Part shown: one piece after another, positions 54,279 to 63,300 of the stretch | Layout: each line of letters starts with the position of its first letter | How positions within the stretch are numbered: position 1 is the stretch's first letter | Source of the DNA: Propionibacterium australiense | Lineage (GTDB): Bacteria; Actinomycetota; Actinomycetes; Propionibacteriales; Propionibacteriaceae | Direction of reading: 5' to 3' | Length of the DNA: 64,000 nucleotides | NCBI RefSeq assembly: GCF_003666605.1 | Contig: NZ_RCIV01000008.1 | Coordinates: 50,475 to 114,474 of the forward strand | The notes under the pieces: model-generated | What the model was told of the DNA's origin: nothing | Seen by the model: the letters and a program-made list of their open reading frames with translations, nothing else | Databases searched by the model: none | Program-made: the position numbers and the translations under genes

Positions 54279-56158
54279 TGAGCAGTGCAGCAACGCGACC
54301 GCCCGCGGCGCCGCCGCAGGACCCGGCGACCGCGCTCACCGGCAGCCGCGGCACCGGAGACCGGTTCGCGGCGGCCCTGGCACGGGCCGGGACCGGACTC
54401 ACCGTGCTCGTCCTGGCGGCCTTCGTCGTCTTCCTGGCCGCCCAGTCGGCGAGCGCCCCGCAGACCTCGGGCAGCGGGCTGGGGCCGCTCCTGGTCTGGG
54501 AGTTCGGTGCCGCTGCCGTGGCCGTCGGCGTGAGCGTGCCGGTCGGCGCCGGGGCCGCGCTGTTCGCCACCAGGCTCGCGCCGCGCCCGGCGCGGCGACT
54601 GCTCGGAGCCGCCATCGACCTGCTGGCCGCCGTCCCGGCGATCTCGTACCTCCTCGTGGCGCAGGGGGTCATCGACCCGTCCCGCAGGAACGCCGAACGG
54701 GCCGTCATCACCGGTCTGGCGCTGACGGCGGCCGTCACGCCGACGGTCGCCGCGCTGAGCCGGGAGGTCTTCAGGCAGGTGCCGGCCGGCCGGATGGAGG
54801 CATCGTTCGCTCTCGGCGCCACCCGCTGGGAGATGATCCGTCAGGCCGTCCTGCCGTTCTCGGCTCAGACCCTGCGCTCGACGGCGGCACTCGCCTTCGC
54901 CCGCGCTCTCGCCGAGGCCCTCACCCTGGTGGCGCTGTTCAGTGGCCTCCGCCCCGATCGGCTGCGGCTGGCCCCGGACGGTTCGCGCTCGCAGGCCTGG
55001 CATCTCGCCCGGCTCGCCGGCGGGGACGAACTCGGCCGGTTCATCGTGGCGGTGCTCGCCGTCGTACTCGCAGGCCTCGTGCTCGGTCTCGGCGTGCGGG
55101 CGCTGCTGGCACGGCGCCCACCGGTGCGGGTGCGTCGTGAACGCGGCGCCGGCCGGCCGGCCGGGGCCACCGCCCGGGCCCGCGCCATCGACAGCTCGCT
55201 GACCGGCGTCAGGCTGCCCCGCTGGGCCAACGCCGCGCTGGCCGGCGCCTGCCTGCTCGTCGCCGCCCTGCTCGGCGTCCTGTCCGGCACCGCCGTCCTG
55301 CCGGCAACACTCATCGGCGCGGCCCTGGCCTATCCGCTCGTCCACCAGTTCGTCATGTTCGCCGTCGAGGGCCCGCGCAACGCGGTGGACGCCGCCTGCC
55401 ACGACCTGTGCGCGGTGGCCTTCGCGCTGGCAGTGCTGCCCCTGGCCGCGTTGCTCGCCCGGGTCGTCCTCACCGCGACGGCCGGGGCCGGCGTGCTCTT
55501 CTCCGCATCAGTGCTGGCCCCGGTGGGCGGGACCCTGGTGACCATCGCCGTCGCGGCCGCCGTCTCGGTGCCCGTCGGTCTGGCCGGCGCCGTGTGGTCC
55601 AGCGAGTACTCCGGTCGGCGCGGGGCGCGCATCGTCTCGTCCCTGGCGGACGCCGCGGTGAGCGTGCCGGCCCTCACCGCCGGGCTGCTCGTCCTCATGG
55701 TGTTCGTCCTGCTGTCCGGCCCGGCCCGCGTCCCGGGACGGGGGGCGGCCGTCGCCGCGCTGTGCACGGTGATGATCCCCTACCTCATGCGCGGCGCCAC
55801 CCAGATGCTCGGCCTCGTCCCCGTCGCGCTGCGCGAGCAGGGGCTGGCGCTCGGGGCGGCGACGTGGTCGGTCATCCTCCGGGTCACGCTGCCGACCGCC
55901 TCCGCCGGCCTGGTCCAGGCAGCCGTCCTGGCCGTCTCGCGGGCGCTCGGCGCCGCCTCGCTCATGCTCGTCCTGGCGGGGCCGGGCGAACCGACGGCCG
56001 CGGCGAGCAGCCTGCCGGGCTGGGTCGCCGACCGGTTCGCGGCCGGTGAACCCGGTGAGCTGTGGGCCGGCGTGGTGTGGCTGGTCGCCATCGTCGTCGC
56101 GCTGAACCTGGCGGGCCGGCTCATCCCGGCGCGGCTCGGCCCGAGGAACATCACATGA
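54278..56158 (+). CDS. Fused PstC-PstA phosphate ABC permease
   Basis: This 626-residue protein has two BPD_transp_1 halves. The first (about 70-275) has the EAA loop EASFALGATRWEMIRQAV; the second (about 385-620) has EQGLALGAATWSVILRVTLP. Together they give about 12 membrane segments with a basic linker at about 285-305, matching PstC then PstA joined in one chain. The partner ATPase gene follows 9 bp downstream. No pstS gene is nearby, so the substrate-binding protein must be encoded elsewhere or the system is unusual. ATG 54278 follows GAGGA at a distance of about 10 bp. Confidence 0.85.
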   Translation: MSSAATRPPAAPPQDPATALTGSRGTGDRFAAALARAGTGLTVLVLAAFVVFLAAQSASAPQTSGSGLGPLLVWEFGAAAVAVGVSVPVGAGAALFATRLAPRPARRLLGAAIDLLAAVPAISYLLVAQGVIDPSRRNAERAVITGLALTAAVTPTVAALSREVFRQVPAGRMEASFALGATRWEMIRQAVLPFSAQTLRSTAALAFARALAEALTLVALFSGLRPDRLRLAPDGSRSQAWHLARLAGGDELGRFIVAVLAVVLAGLVLGLGVRALLARRPPVRVRRERGAGRPAGATARARAIDSSLTGVRLPRWANAALAGACLLVAALLGVLSGTAVLPATLIGAALAYPLVHQFVMFAVEGPRNAVDAACHDLCAVAFALAVLPLAALLARVVLTATAGAGVLFSASVLAPVGGTLVTIAVAAAVSVPVGLAGAVWSSEYSGRRGARIVSSLADAAVSVPALTAGLLVLMVFVLLSGPARVPGRGAAVAALCTVMIPYLMRGATQMLGLVPVALREQGLALGAATWSVILRVTLPTASAGLVQAAVLAVSRALGAASLMLVLAGPGEPTAAASSLPGWVADRFAAGEPGELWAGVVWLVAIVVALNLAGRLIPARLGPRNIT

Positions 56159-56167
56159 GGAGCACCG

Positions 56168-56947
56168 ATGGCCCGACGCGTTGAACTGAGGCATCTGAGC
56201 GCCCGCTACGGCGCCCTGACGGCCGTGCAGGACGTGAGCATGACGATCGAGCCGCGCTCGGTGACGGCCTTCATCGGGCCGTCGGGCTGCGGCAAGTCGA
56301 CGATGCTGCGCGCCATGAACCGCATGCTCGAACTCATCCCGAACGCCCGCGTCGAGGGGCGTGTCCTGCTCGACGGCACCAACATCTACGGCCGCATGGT
56401 CGACCCGGTGCGGGTGCGCCGCACCGTCGGGATGGTCTACCAGCAGCCGAACCCCTTCCCCACCATGTCGATCCGCGACAACGTGCTGGCCGGGGTCCAC
56501 CTGACCAACCGCCGTCTCGGCCGGGCCGAGGCGGACACCGTGGTCGAGACGTGCCTGCGCAGCACGAATCTGTGGGAGGAGGTCCGGGAGCGGCTGGACG
56601 AGCCCGCCACCGGCCTGTCCGGCGGCCAGCAACGCCGCCTCTGCATAGCCCGCGCCGTCGCCGTCGAACCCGAGGTGCTGCTGCTGGACGAGCCCTGCTC
56701 GGCACTCGACCCCATCTCGACCCAGACCATCGAGGAACTCATCGGGCGGCTGCGCGAGGACCGCACGGTGGTCATCGTCACCCACAACATGCGTCAGGCG
56801 GCCCGGGTCAGTGAGCGCACGGCGTTCTTCAGCACCGACGGGCCCGGCACCCCCGGCCGCCTGGTGGAGTACGACGACACCGCGACGGTCTTCTCGAATC
56901 CCCGCCACCAGCAGACCGAGGACTACATCACCGGCCGGCTCGGCTGA
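56168..56947 (+). CDS. pstB: Phosphate ABC transporter ATPase
   Basis: The 259-residue ABC ATPase has [17 protein letters not shown] (Walker A with the PstB-type R-x-x-N-R-M), [20 protein letters not shown], the signature [16 protein letters not shown], Walker [13 protein letters not shown] and the switch [10 protein letters not shown]. These are the standard PstB features. The ribosome site (GAGGAGC) overlaps the permease end. The 3' end overlaps the convergent tenA by 20 bp. Confidence 0.94.
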   Translation: MARRVELRHLSARYGALTAVQDVSMTIEPRSVTAFIGPSGCGKSTMLRAMNRMLELIPNARVEGRVLLDGTNIYGRMVDPVRVRRTVGMVYQQPNPFPTMSIRDNVLAGVHLTNRRLGRAEADTVVETCLRSTNLWEEVRERLDEPATGLSGGQQRRLCIARAVAVEPEVLLLDEPCSALDPISTQTIEELIGRLREDRTVVIVTHNMRQAARVSERTAFFSTDGPGTPGRLVEYDDTATVFSNPRHQQTEDYITGRLG

Positions 56948-57602
56948 CCCGGGCCGGACCCGGCCAGCCCTCCATGCGCCACGCGGCGTCCCAGAACATC
57001 CACTCGTACCTGCTGGCCTGCTCGTAGGCCGCGGCCATGCGGCCGCGCAGCGACTCGTCGCCCTGCCCGGCGAGCCGGTCGACGATGCCGCGCACCCTCA
57101 GGGTCTGCTCGGCGAAGACCGGGTCGGCGTAGGTGCCGATCCAGTCGCCGTAGGGGTGCAAGGCCAGGTCACCGGCCGTGGTGATGAGTCGCGCGCCCAC
57201 GTCCTGGTAGATCCAGAAGCACGGCAGCACCGCGGCCGCCAGCACCCCGTACTCTCCGCGGGCGGACTGTGCGAGCAGGAACGACGTGTAGGCCCGGCAG
57301 GTGGGCGAGGGCTCGGCGCCGGATCCGACATCGACGTACTGGGCGTGCAGGGCCCGCTCCACGACGATCGAGTCGCGGGCGCCCTCGGCCCAGAAGACGA
57401 GCTCCTCGGGATCGTCGGCCAGGGCGGCGGCCCCCGCCAGGGCGCGGGCGTACTGACCCAGGTAGAGCGCGTCCTGGCCCATGTAGTAGTCGAAATGCTC
57501 ACGCGGCAGGGTGCCGTCCGCAAGGGCCCTGACGAAGGGCAGCTCGTCGATCGCCGCGCGGATCGGTCCGGTCCACCGCCACAGGTCGTCAGTGAAGCTC
57601 AC
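56928..57602 (-). CDS. tenA: Aminopyrimidine aminohydrolase (TenA/thiaminase II)
   Basis: The 224-residue all-alpha protein has [19 protein letters not shown], the nucleophile-region [25 protein letters not shown] and the C-terminal [15 protein letters not shown] motif of TenA. The enzyme salvages thiamin pyrimidine by hydrolysing aminopyrimidines. GTG 57602 is well placed after GAGGG; GTG 57608 is an alternative. It is the last gene of the TPP-riboswitch operon and overlaps thiD by 14-20 bp. Confidence 0.92.
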   Translation of the reverse strand: MSFTDDLWRWTGPIRAAIDELPFVRALADGTLPREHFDYYMGQDALYLGQYARALAGAAALADDPEELVFWAEGARDSIVVERALHAQYVDVGSGAEPSPTCRAYTSFLLAQSARGEYGVLAAAVLPCFWIYQDVGARLITTAGDLALHPYGDWIGTYADPVFAEQTLRVRGIVDRLAGQGDESLRGRMAAAYEQASRYEWMFWDAAWRMEGWPGPARVSRAGR

Positions 57603-58401
57603 GGTCACCCTCCCGCGGCCAGTACGCGTGGAAGTGGTGGACGGGACCGTGGCCGTGGCCGATCCGCAGCTCGTCTGCGGCGGCGAGGGCGGCCGTCAGG
57701 TACTCCTTCGCCTGCCGCACGGCCTCCGGCCAGCTGTCGCAGCGGGGCCGCAGCGCGGCGATGGCCGAGGACAGCGTGCAGCCGGTGCCGTGCGTGTTGG
57801 CGGTGTCGATGCGTCGCCCGCGCAGCAGGACCGGGCCGTCCTCGTCGACGTAGACGTCGGTGGCGTCCCGGTCGAGGTGCCCGCCCTTGACGAGGACCCG
57901 GCGCACGCCGAGACCGCGCAGGGCCACGGCCTGCTCGACGAGTTCGTCGACACTGGTGGCCGGCCGGCGCCCGAGCAGGACCGCGGCCTCCGGCAGGTTC
58001 GGGGTGATGAGGTCGACCATGGTGCACAGGCGGCGCACCTCGTCGACGGCGTCGGCGTCCAGCAGCCGGTCGCCGCTGGTGGCGACCATGACCGGATCGA
58101 GGACCGTGCTGGTCAGCCGCGGCAGGTACCGCCCGACGGCCCGGGCGAGTTCGGCGGTGGCGAGCATGCCGATCTTCGTGGCGTCCGGGGTGATGTCGTC
58201 GAGCAGGGTGTCGAGCTGGTCGCGGACGACGTCGACGGGCACCACGAAGACGCTCCGCACGCCGAGGGTGGACTGGGCGGGCAGCGAGGTGAGGACGCAC
58301 ATGCCGTAGGCGCCGTTGGCGCTGAAGGACTTCAGGTCGGCCTGGATGCCGGCCCCGCCGCTGGGGTCGGAACCGGCGATGGACAGCGCCGTGACGATCA
58401 T
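57589..58401 (-). CDS. thiD: Hydroxymethylpyrimidine (phosphate) kinase
   Basis: This 270-residue ribokinase-fold protein begins [20 protein letters not shown], with TKIGMLAT, VLDPVMVATSGDRLL, LITPNLPEAAVL and the catalytic NTHGTGCTLSSAIAA. It phosphorylates HMP and HMP-P for thiamin synthesis. The ATG overlaps the thiE stop (ATGA at 58398-58401). Normal length. Confidence 0.96.
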   Translation of the reverse strand: MIVTALSIAGSDPSGGAGIQADLKSFSANGAYGMCVLTSLPAQSTLGVRSVFVVPVDVVRDQLDTLLDDITPDATKIGMLATAELARAVGRYLPRLTSTVLDPVMVATSGDRLLDADAVDEVRRLCTMVDLITPNLPEAAVLLGRRPATSVDELVEQAVALRGLGVRRVLVKGGHLDRDATDVYVDEDGPVLLRGRRIDTANTHGTGCTLSSAIAALRPRCDSWPEAVRQAKEYLTAALAAADELRIGHGHGPVHHFHAYWPREGDRELH

Positions 58402-59057
58402 CGCAGGCCCTCCGTCCAGGCGGCGAGCAGTTCGGCGGCGGCCCGGCGGGGGTCGGGCGCGCAGCAGATCGCCGAGACGACGGCCCCTCCGTCCAGGCCG
58501 GCGGCGGCCAGCGGGGCCATGTCGGGCACCTTGACCCCGCCGATGGCCACGGCGGGCAGCCCGACGAGGGACGCGGCCCGGGCCACCCCGGCCACGCCGA
58601 GCCCGCCCGGCGCGTCGGTCTTCGTCGCGGTGTCGTGCACCGCCCCGATACCGAGGTGGTCGCAGGCGCCCTCGGTCTGCGCCGCGATGATCTCGGAGTC
58701 GGTGCTGGCCGACAGGCCGAGGAACGCGTCGTCGCCGATGAGGGCGCGGACGAGGGGCGCGGGCAGGTCGGACTGGCCGATGTGGACGCCGGCCACGGAC
58801 GCCCCGAGCTCGCGGGCCGCCAGGAAGACGTCGACCCGGTCGTTGACGATGACGGGCACGTGGTCGCCGACGGCGCGGCAGACCTCGACGACCTGGGCGA
58901 GGAACGGTCCGCCGTCGCTGTCCTTGGCCCTCAGTTGCACGCAGGTGACGCCGCCTGCGACGGCAGCGACGACCGTCTGCAGGACGCTGCGTCCGGCCGA
59001 GGCGCACTGTGGCTCATCGGTGACCAGGTACAGCCTCAGATCGGGGGCGGGCCTCAC
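58398..59057 (-). CDS. thiE: Thiamine-phosphate synthase
   Basis: The 219-residue TIM-barrel protein has [60 protein letters not shown] and AVAIGGV, the substrate-binding loops of ThiE. It joins HMP-PP and THZ-P. GTG 59057 overlaps the thiM stop (GTGA). An open frame running far upstream is out of frame with thiM and not used. Confidence 0.95.
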   Translation of the reverse strand: MRPAPDLRLYLVTDEPQCASAGRSVLQTVVAAVAGGVTCVQLRAKDSDGGPFLAQVVEVCRAVGDHVPVIVNDRVDVFLAARELGASVAGVHIGQSDLPAPLVRALIGDDAFLGLSASTDSEIIAAQTEGACDHLGIGAVHDTATKTDAPGGLGVAGVARAASLVGLPAVAIGGVKVPDMAPLAAAGLDGGAVVSAICCAPDPRRAAAELLAAWTEGLR

Positions 59058-59857
59058 GACAGCTCGATCCGCTCGAGGTCGGCGCCGTCCAGGCGGTGGA
59101 GGGCGTCGAGGAAGGCCGGCTGGAAGGAGCCGGGCCCGGAGGAGTTCTCCGCGGCGATCTCGGCGGCGGCCGAGTAGGCGATGTGGCAGGACACGACCGC
59201 GTCGGCGTCGCTGACGCCCGCCGAGCGGCCGGCCGCGAGGAAGGCCGCGATGACGGCGCCGAGGGCGCAGCCGCCGCCGGTGACGCGGGTGAGCATGGCC
59301 GAGCCGCCGCCGACGCGCACGACGCGGCCTGCTGAGACGATGGCGTCGGCGGGCCCGGAGACGGCCACGACCGAGCCGAAGCGCTCGGCGATGGTTCCGG
59401 CGGCGTCGAGCGCGGACTCGACGTCGTCGGCGCTCTCGACCCCTCGACCGCCGGCGCCGGAGCCGGCCAGGGCGATGATCTCCGAGGCGTTGCCGCGCAC
59501 ACAGCTGGGGCCTCTGGCGACCAGCTCGCGGGCCAGGGCGGTGCGGTGCACGAGGCTGCCGACGGCCACCGGATCGAGCACCCACGGGGTTCCGGCCCGG
59601 TTGGCTGCATCGGCCGCCTCGACGGATGCGAGGCGTTGTTCGGGCGTGGGCGTGCCGACGTTGATGAGCTGGCCGCCTGCCGCGGCGGCGAAGGGCCCGG
59701 TCTCTCCGGCGATGTCGACCATGGCCGGCGCCGCGCCGAGGGCGAGCAGGACGTTGGCGGTGAAGTTCGTGACGACCGAGTTGGTGATGCACCCGATGAG
59801 CGGTGTGCTGGCCCTCAGCCGATCGAGAACGATGCGTGCGGTCGCGTGAGCAGACAT
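59054..59857 (-). CDS. thiM: Hydroxyethylthiazole kinase
   Basis: This 267-residue ribokinase-like protein has [20 protein letters not shown] at the N-terminus, [27 protein letters not shown] and the catalytic [17 protein letters not shown]. It phosphorylates hydroxyethylthiazole for thiamin salvage. ATG 59857 is preceded by GGGATG from the riboswitch 3' end. It is the first gene of thiM-thiE-thiD-tenA. Confidence 0.95.
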   Translation of the reverse strand: MSAHATARIVLDRLRASTPLIGCITNSVVTNFTANVLLALGAAPAMVDIAGETGPFAAAAGGQLINVGTPTPEQRLASVEAADAANRAGTPWVLDPVAVGSLVHRTALARELVARGPSCVRGNASEIIALAGSGAGGRGVESADDVESALDAAGTIAERFGSVVAVSGPADAIVSAGRVVRVGGGSAMLTRVTGGGCALGAVIAAFLAAGRSAGVSDADAVVSCHIAYSAAAEIAAENSSGPGSFQPAFLDALHRLDGADLERIELS

Positions 59858-59861
59858 GCGA

Positions 59862-59932
59862 CATCCCTTCGTCAGTGCTAACTGGACAGGTTCGACGGGT
59901 GTGATCTCAGCCTGTGGCACCCCGTGTCACCG
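59862..59932 (-). ncRNA. TPP riboswitch
   Basis: On the minus strand the leader reads ACACGGGGTGCC, then GGCTGAGATCACACCCGTCG, then AACCTGTCCAGTTAGCACTG and GAAGGGA, the conserved THI-box order (CGGGGTGC, GGCTGAGA, ACCCGT, GAACCTG, AGGGA). The element ends 4 bp before thiM, so ligand binding probably hides the ribosome site. Confidence 0.93.
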
Positions 59933-60187
59933 CGAACGTTAGCAGCCGAACGAGAGGCGCAGAACCCCAGGCCCACCGGGGCTCACGAGTGGCATCCCGG
60001 CGAGGTGCAGCGGACCGCGGCCCCGGCCCACGGGGACGGGGAACTCGCCCCGTCCTCCGGTATCGCCCGTGAGGGCATCCGCCCACGGGAGCAGACGGCG
60101 GAGCGTCCGGCCGCCCCGGCATGATCGGGTCGTGGGCACCTGAGCCCGTCGGCCGGCAGTACCGCGGTGGGCCGCCCGGGCGGGCGG
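59933..60187. other. Intergenic region upstream of the TPP riboswitch
   Basis: This stretch of about 255 bp lies between the end of the GH3 lipoprotein gene and the riboswitch. It has no supported gene. A GC-rich 6-bp stem at 60172-60187 directly after the lipoprotein stop may act as a weak terminator. Confidence 0.35.
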
Positions 60188-61450
60188 TCAGCCGCCGCAG
60201 CTGTAGACGCCGGCCTGCTGCTTCATGGCCAGGACGCGCACCGCCTTGTCGGTGATCTGGGCGGCGAACTCCTCGTCGGACTCGGCGGCCTTGATCGTGT
60301 CGCGCACCATGTCGTTGACGGTGGACGGGTCGACGTCCAGGGCCAGGTCGCCGCCGGCCCGCAGGAAGCGGGTGCCGCGCTCGGCGACCGGGTAGGCCTC
60401 GAGGGCCACCGCGGAGCCGAGGTCGTCGGAGATGATGACGCCCTCGTAGCCGAGCTGTTCGCGCAGCAGGCCGGTGACGATCGTGGACGAGAAGACGGCC
60501 GGGTTGTCGGGGTCGATCTGCTGGTAGATCGCCGAGCTGACCATGACCGAATCGGTGCTGCCCGCCAGGTCGGCGAACACCTTGACCGTGTCGCTGTCGG
60601 CGGTGGTCGTGGTGTCGATGGCGACGGCGAAGTCTGTGTTCTCGGTGACGTCACCCAGGCCCGGGAAGTGCTTGATGCTCGTGAGGATGTTCGCGTTGCG
60701 CATGCCGGCGAGGGCGGCGCCGGCGTTGGCGGTGACGTCCCCGGGTGTCTGGCCGTAGCCGCGGCCGAGCAGGCCGATCGGCTGGTTCCTGGTGGCCATC
60801 TCGGCGGTGACGACGTCGGCGACGGGTGCGAGGTCGTAGTTGATGCCGGCCTGCCCGAGTTCACCGGCCCAGGTGGTCCAGTTCTCGGTGATCTGCTCGG
60901 CGGGCTGTGTGGCCTGCTCGGCGGCCGACGGGATCGGGGTGAACCCTTCGCCGCTCAGGTGTGTCACCTCGCCGCCCTCCTGGTCGACCGCGATGAGGGC
61001 CTCCGGGTCCTGCCTGTGCAGGGCGTCGGTGAGGGTCTTGGCCGCGTTCATCGAGGTGGGGCTGGCGACGAGGATGACCGAACCCACCATCTGCTGGCCG
61101 AGTTCGTTGACGGCGGCGCTGGGGGTGCTCTGCGTGACCGCGCCCATGTAGAGCGTCTGCACCTGGGCGGACAGGCTCATCCCGGCGGCGGCGTCCCGGC
61201 AGGCCGAGTCGAGCTGGGCCGTGCCGGAGCCGTCCGCCGATGGACTCGTCCTGCTGGACGCGGGGCCGCCCGAGCGGGCCGCCGATGACGGCTGCGACGA
61301 TCCGCCGCCGGCGCCCCAGGGGCCCATCGCGCAGCCGGAGACGGCCATCGCCAGCAGCACCGCCCCGACGACGCCGGTGACCCCGCGGGGGCGCCTGCGG
61401 CGTGGGACGGCCAGCGGGCCGGTGCCGTGCGCGCAGGGTCGCTCACTCAT
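60188..61450 (-). CDS. Glycoside hydrolase family 3 lipoprotein (LpqI-like)
   Basis: The 420-residue protein has a signal peptide with a lipobox (LAMAVSGC, Cys about 40), a Ser/Gly/Pro-rich linker and a GH3 barrel (about 85-415). KHFPGLGDVTENTD matches the substrate loop and GVIISDDLG holds the nucleophile Asp. NagZ enzymes normally carry a D-[ST]-x-H dyad after KHFPGHG; here it is VTENTD, as in the mycobacterial LpqI type as I recall it. It likely cleaves N-acetylglucosamine from cell-wall muropeptides outside the membrane. Its start overlaps the mycothione reductase stop by 8 bp. Confidence 0.85.
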   Translation of the reverse strand: MSERPCAHGTGPLAVPRRRRPRGVTGVVGAVLLAMAVSGCAMGPWGAGGGSSQPSSAARSGGPASSRTSPSADGSGTAQLDSACRDAAAGMSLSAQVQTLYMGAVTQSTPSAAVNELGQQMVGSVILVASPTSMNAAKTLTDALHRQDPEALIAVDQEGGEVTHLSGEGFTPIPSAAEQATQPAEQITENWTTWAGELGQAGINYDLAPVADVVTAEMATRNQPIGLLGRGYGQTPGDVTANAGAALAGMRNANILTSIKHFPGLGDVTENTDFAVAIDTTTTADSDTVKVFADLAGSTDSVMVSSAIYQQIDPDNPAVFSSTIVTGLLREQLGYEGVIISDDLGSAVALEAYPVAERGTRFLRAGGDLALDVDPSTVNDMVRDTIKAAESDEEFAAQITDKAVRVLAMKQQAGVYSCGG

Positions 61451-62885
61451 GCGCGGCCCCCTGTCCGGCGCGCCTGTCGCACTCGGCGACGGCCGACAGC
61501 AGCGCGTTCTCGACGACCTCGGCGAGCCCGGGGTGGGCCCAGTACTGGCCGCGGGCCATCGTGCCGACGTCGATGCCGAAGCTCATCGCGGTCACGAGCA
61601 GCTGGCCGAGCTCGGGGGCCTCGGGGCCGATGACGCCGGCGCCCAGCAGCATGCGGGTGGCCGGGTCGACGAGCAGTTTCACGAAACTCGTCTCGTCGTC
61701 GAGGGCCCAGCCGTAGGCGACCGTGCCGTAGGGCTGGATGACCTTGACGTAGTCGGTCCCGGCCTCGCGCAGCGCCTGCTCGGTGGCGCCGACGGCCGTG
61801 ATCGGGGGCTGGCTGAAGACGGCCTGCGGCACCGGCACCGTCGGTCGGGTGACCGGCTCGTCGGGGTGCAGCAGATTGTGCTGAACGGTGCGGGCCTCGG
61901 CGTTGGCCACGTGCTTGAGCATGTGGGGGTCGCAGACGTCGCCGAGCGCCCAGATGTGCGGCCGGCTGGTGCGCTGGTACTCGTCGGTGACGACGAAACC
62001 TCCGGCGTCGACGTCGACGCCGGCAGCGGTGACGTTGAGCTGGTCGCCGTTGGGCACCCTGCCGGGCACGAGGAGCAGGGCGTCGGCGTTGTAGCGGTAC
62101 TCGGTGCCGGAGGGATCGGTGAAGCGCAGCAGCAGGCCGCCGCGGCCGGCCGGCTCCACCGAGGAGAGCCGCTGGTTGAGGCGCACCGAGAAACGCTGGG
62201 CGGCCAGCTCCGTGGCGCGCCCGGCGACCTCCTCGTCGATCTTGCGCAGCAGCCGATCGGAGCGGTTGACCAGGGTGACCCGGGAGCCGAACGAGGCGAA
62301 GATGTGGCCGAACTCGAGGGCCTCGACGCCGCCGCCGACGATGACGAGGCGGCCGGGCACCTGCTTGATACGCAGGATCGTCTCGGAGGTGTGGATCATG
62401 CCGGCCAGGTCGGGGTCGTCCAGGCCCGGGGCGTCCAGCATCCGGGTGCGCGAGCCGGCGGCGATGACGAACTGGTCGGCGGTGATCGTCCGGCGTCCCA
62501 CCTGCAGGGTGTGCTCGTCGACGAAGGCGGCGGCCTCGCGCAGCACGGTGACGTTCTCGTTGGACTCGCGCCAGGCCAGCCCGGCCTGCGCGATGCCGTT
62601 CGTCCGGCCGAAGACGCGCTGCTGGATCGCGGCGAAGTCGACGCCGTCCAGGTGCAGGTTCACGCCGAGCCGCGCGGCGTGCTCGACACCGGCGGCCATG
62701 CTCGCCGGCACCACCATCATCTTCGTGGGGATGCACCCGGCGTTCAGGCAGGTCCCGCCGAACCACAGGTCCTCGCCGACACCGTGGTCGACGAGGGCGA
62801 TCGTCTTGTCGTCGAATCGCTCATCGATGATCGAGTTACCCGACCCGGAACCGATGATGCAGATGTCGAAGTGCTCTTGGGCCAT
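61443..62885 (-). CDS. mtr: Mycothione reductase
   Basis: This 480-residue flavoprotein disulfide reductase starts MAQEHFDICIIGSGSGNSII. It has the redox site GGTCLNAGCIPTKM, the NADPH site LVIVGGGVEALEFGHIFASF, FAD motif IWALGDVCDP, and the C-terminal dimer-interface HPGLAEVVENALL with the His-Pro pair. It reduces mycothiol disulfide with NADPH. Mycothione reductases are told apart from dihydrolipoamide dehydrogenases by the shorter N-terminus and the IDERF segment. mshD is present in the window, which supports mycothiol use. ATG 62885; a much longer upstream frame covers the repeat region and is not used. Confidence 0.9.
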   Translation of the reverse strand: MAQEHFDICIIGSGSGNSIIDERFDDKTIALVDHGVGEDLWFGGTCLNAGCIPTKMMVVPASMAAGVEHAARLGVNLHLDGVDFAAIQQRVFGRTNGIAQAGLAWRESNENVTVLREAAAFVDEHTLQVGRRTITADQFVIAAGSRTRMLDAPGLDDPDLAGMIHTSETILRIKQVPGRLVIVGGGVEALEFGHIFASFGSRVTLVNRSDRLLRKIDEEVAGRATELAAQRFSVRLNQRLSSVEPAGRGGLLLRFTDPSGTEYRYNADALLLVPGRVPNGDQLNVTAAGVDVDAGGFVVTDEYQRTSRPHIWALGDVCDPHMLKHVANAEARTVQHNLLHPDEPVTRPTVPVPQAVFSQPPITAVGATEQALREAGTDYVKVIQPYGTVAYGWALDDETSFVKLLVDPATRMLLGAGVIGPEAPELGQLLVTAMSFGIDVGTMARGQYWAHPGLAEVVENALLSAVAECDRRAGQGAAHE

Positions 62886-62952
62886 GCCCCATATCCTTGC
62901 ACGGACCAGCGGTGAGACCCGAGCGCATGGCCGACGCGCCCGGCCCGCTGAC

Positions 62953-62990
62953 CCTGCGATCGTTGTGAGAAGACGCACGAGAACCGCAGG
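62953..62990. repeat. 38-bp hairpin repeat, copy 2
   Basis: It starts CCTGCGATCGTTGTGAGAAG and ends CACGAGAACCGCAGG; the ends CCTGCG and CGCAGG pair. Same family as 28078-28115. Confidence 0.8.
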
Positions 62991-63025
62991 GCGAGCGCAC
63001 GGCCGACGCCGCCCTGCCCGCTGCC

Positions 63026-63063
63026 CCTGCGGTCTTCGTGAGAAGACACCCAAGAACCGCAGG
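63026..63063. repeat. 38-bp hairpin repeat, copy 3
   Basis: It starts CCTGCGGTCTTCGTGAGAAG and ends CCAAGAACCGCAGG; arms pair over CCTGCGGTYCTT. Same family as the other three. Confidence 0.8.
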
Positions 63064-63144
63064 ATCACAGGCAGGACCACAGCGTCTACGGGGCCACGGG
63101 GCTTGTAAGGCGAAGGCCTCTTCCCGCGGCCCCAGAGGGCTGAA

Positions 63145-63182
63145 CCTGCGGCTCTCGTGGAATGACACACAAGTACCGCAGG
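63145..63182. repeat. 38-bp hairpin repeat, copy 4
   Basis: It starts CCTGCGGCTCTCGTGGAATG and ends CACAAGTACCGCAGG. The outer stem CCTGCGG/CCGCAGG is kept and the loop is diverged. Confidence 0.75.
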
Positions 63183-63300
63183 ATGGGGCTTTGCCCGATC
63201 GTCTTGAGGATCGAGACCATTGCCACAGCCCATCCCTCGGTGATTCACTGACCTGTGAGCTGGGCCCACCCCCTGAGCCCGCACGAAAGATGGAGCCGCC

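Larger units (their letters stand above)
62886..63300. other. 415-bp gene-free region with hairpin repeats
   Basis: This region lies between the divergent mycothione reductase and a rightward toxin-like gene. It contains three 38-bp hairpins and a 73-bp tandem unit (about 62924-62990 and 62997-63063). No gene is supported. Confidence 0.5.
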
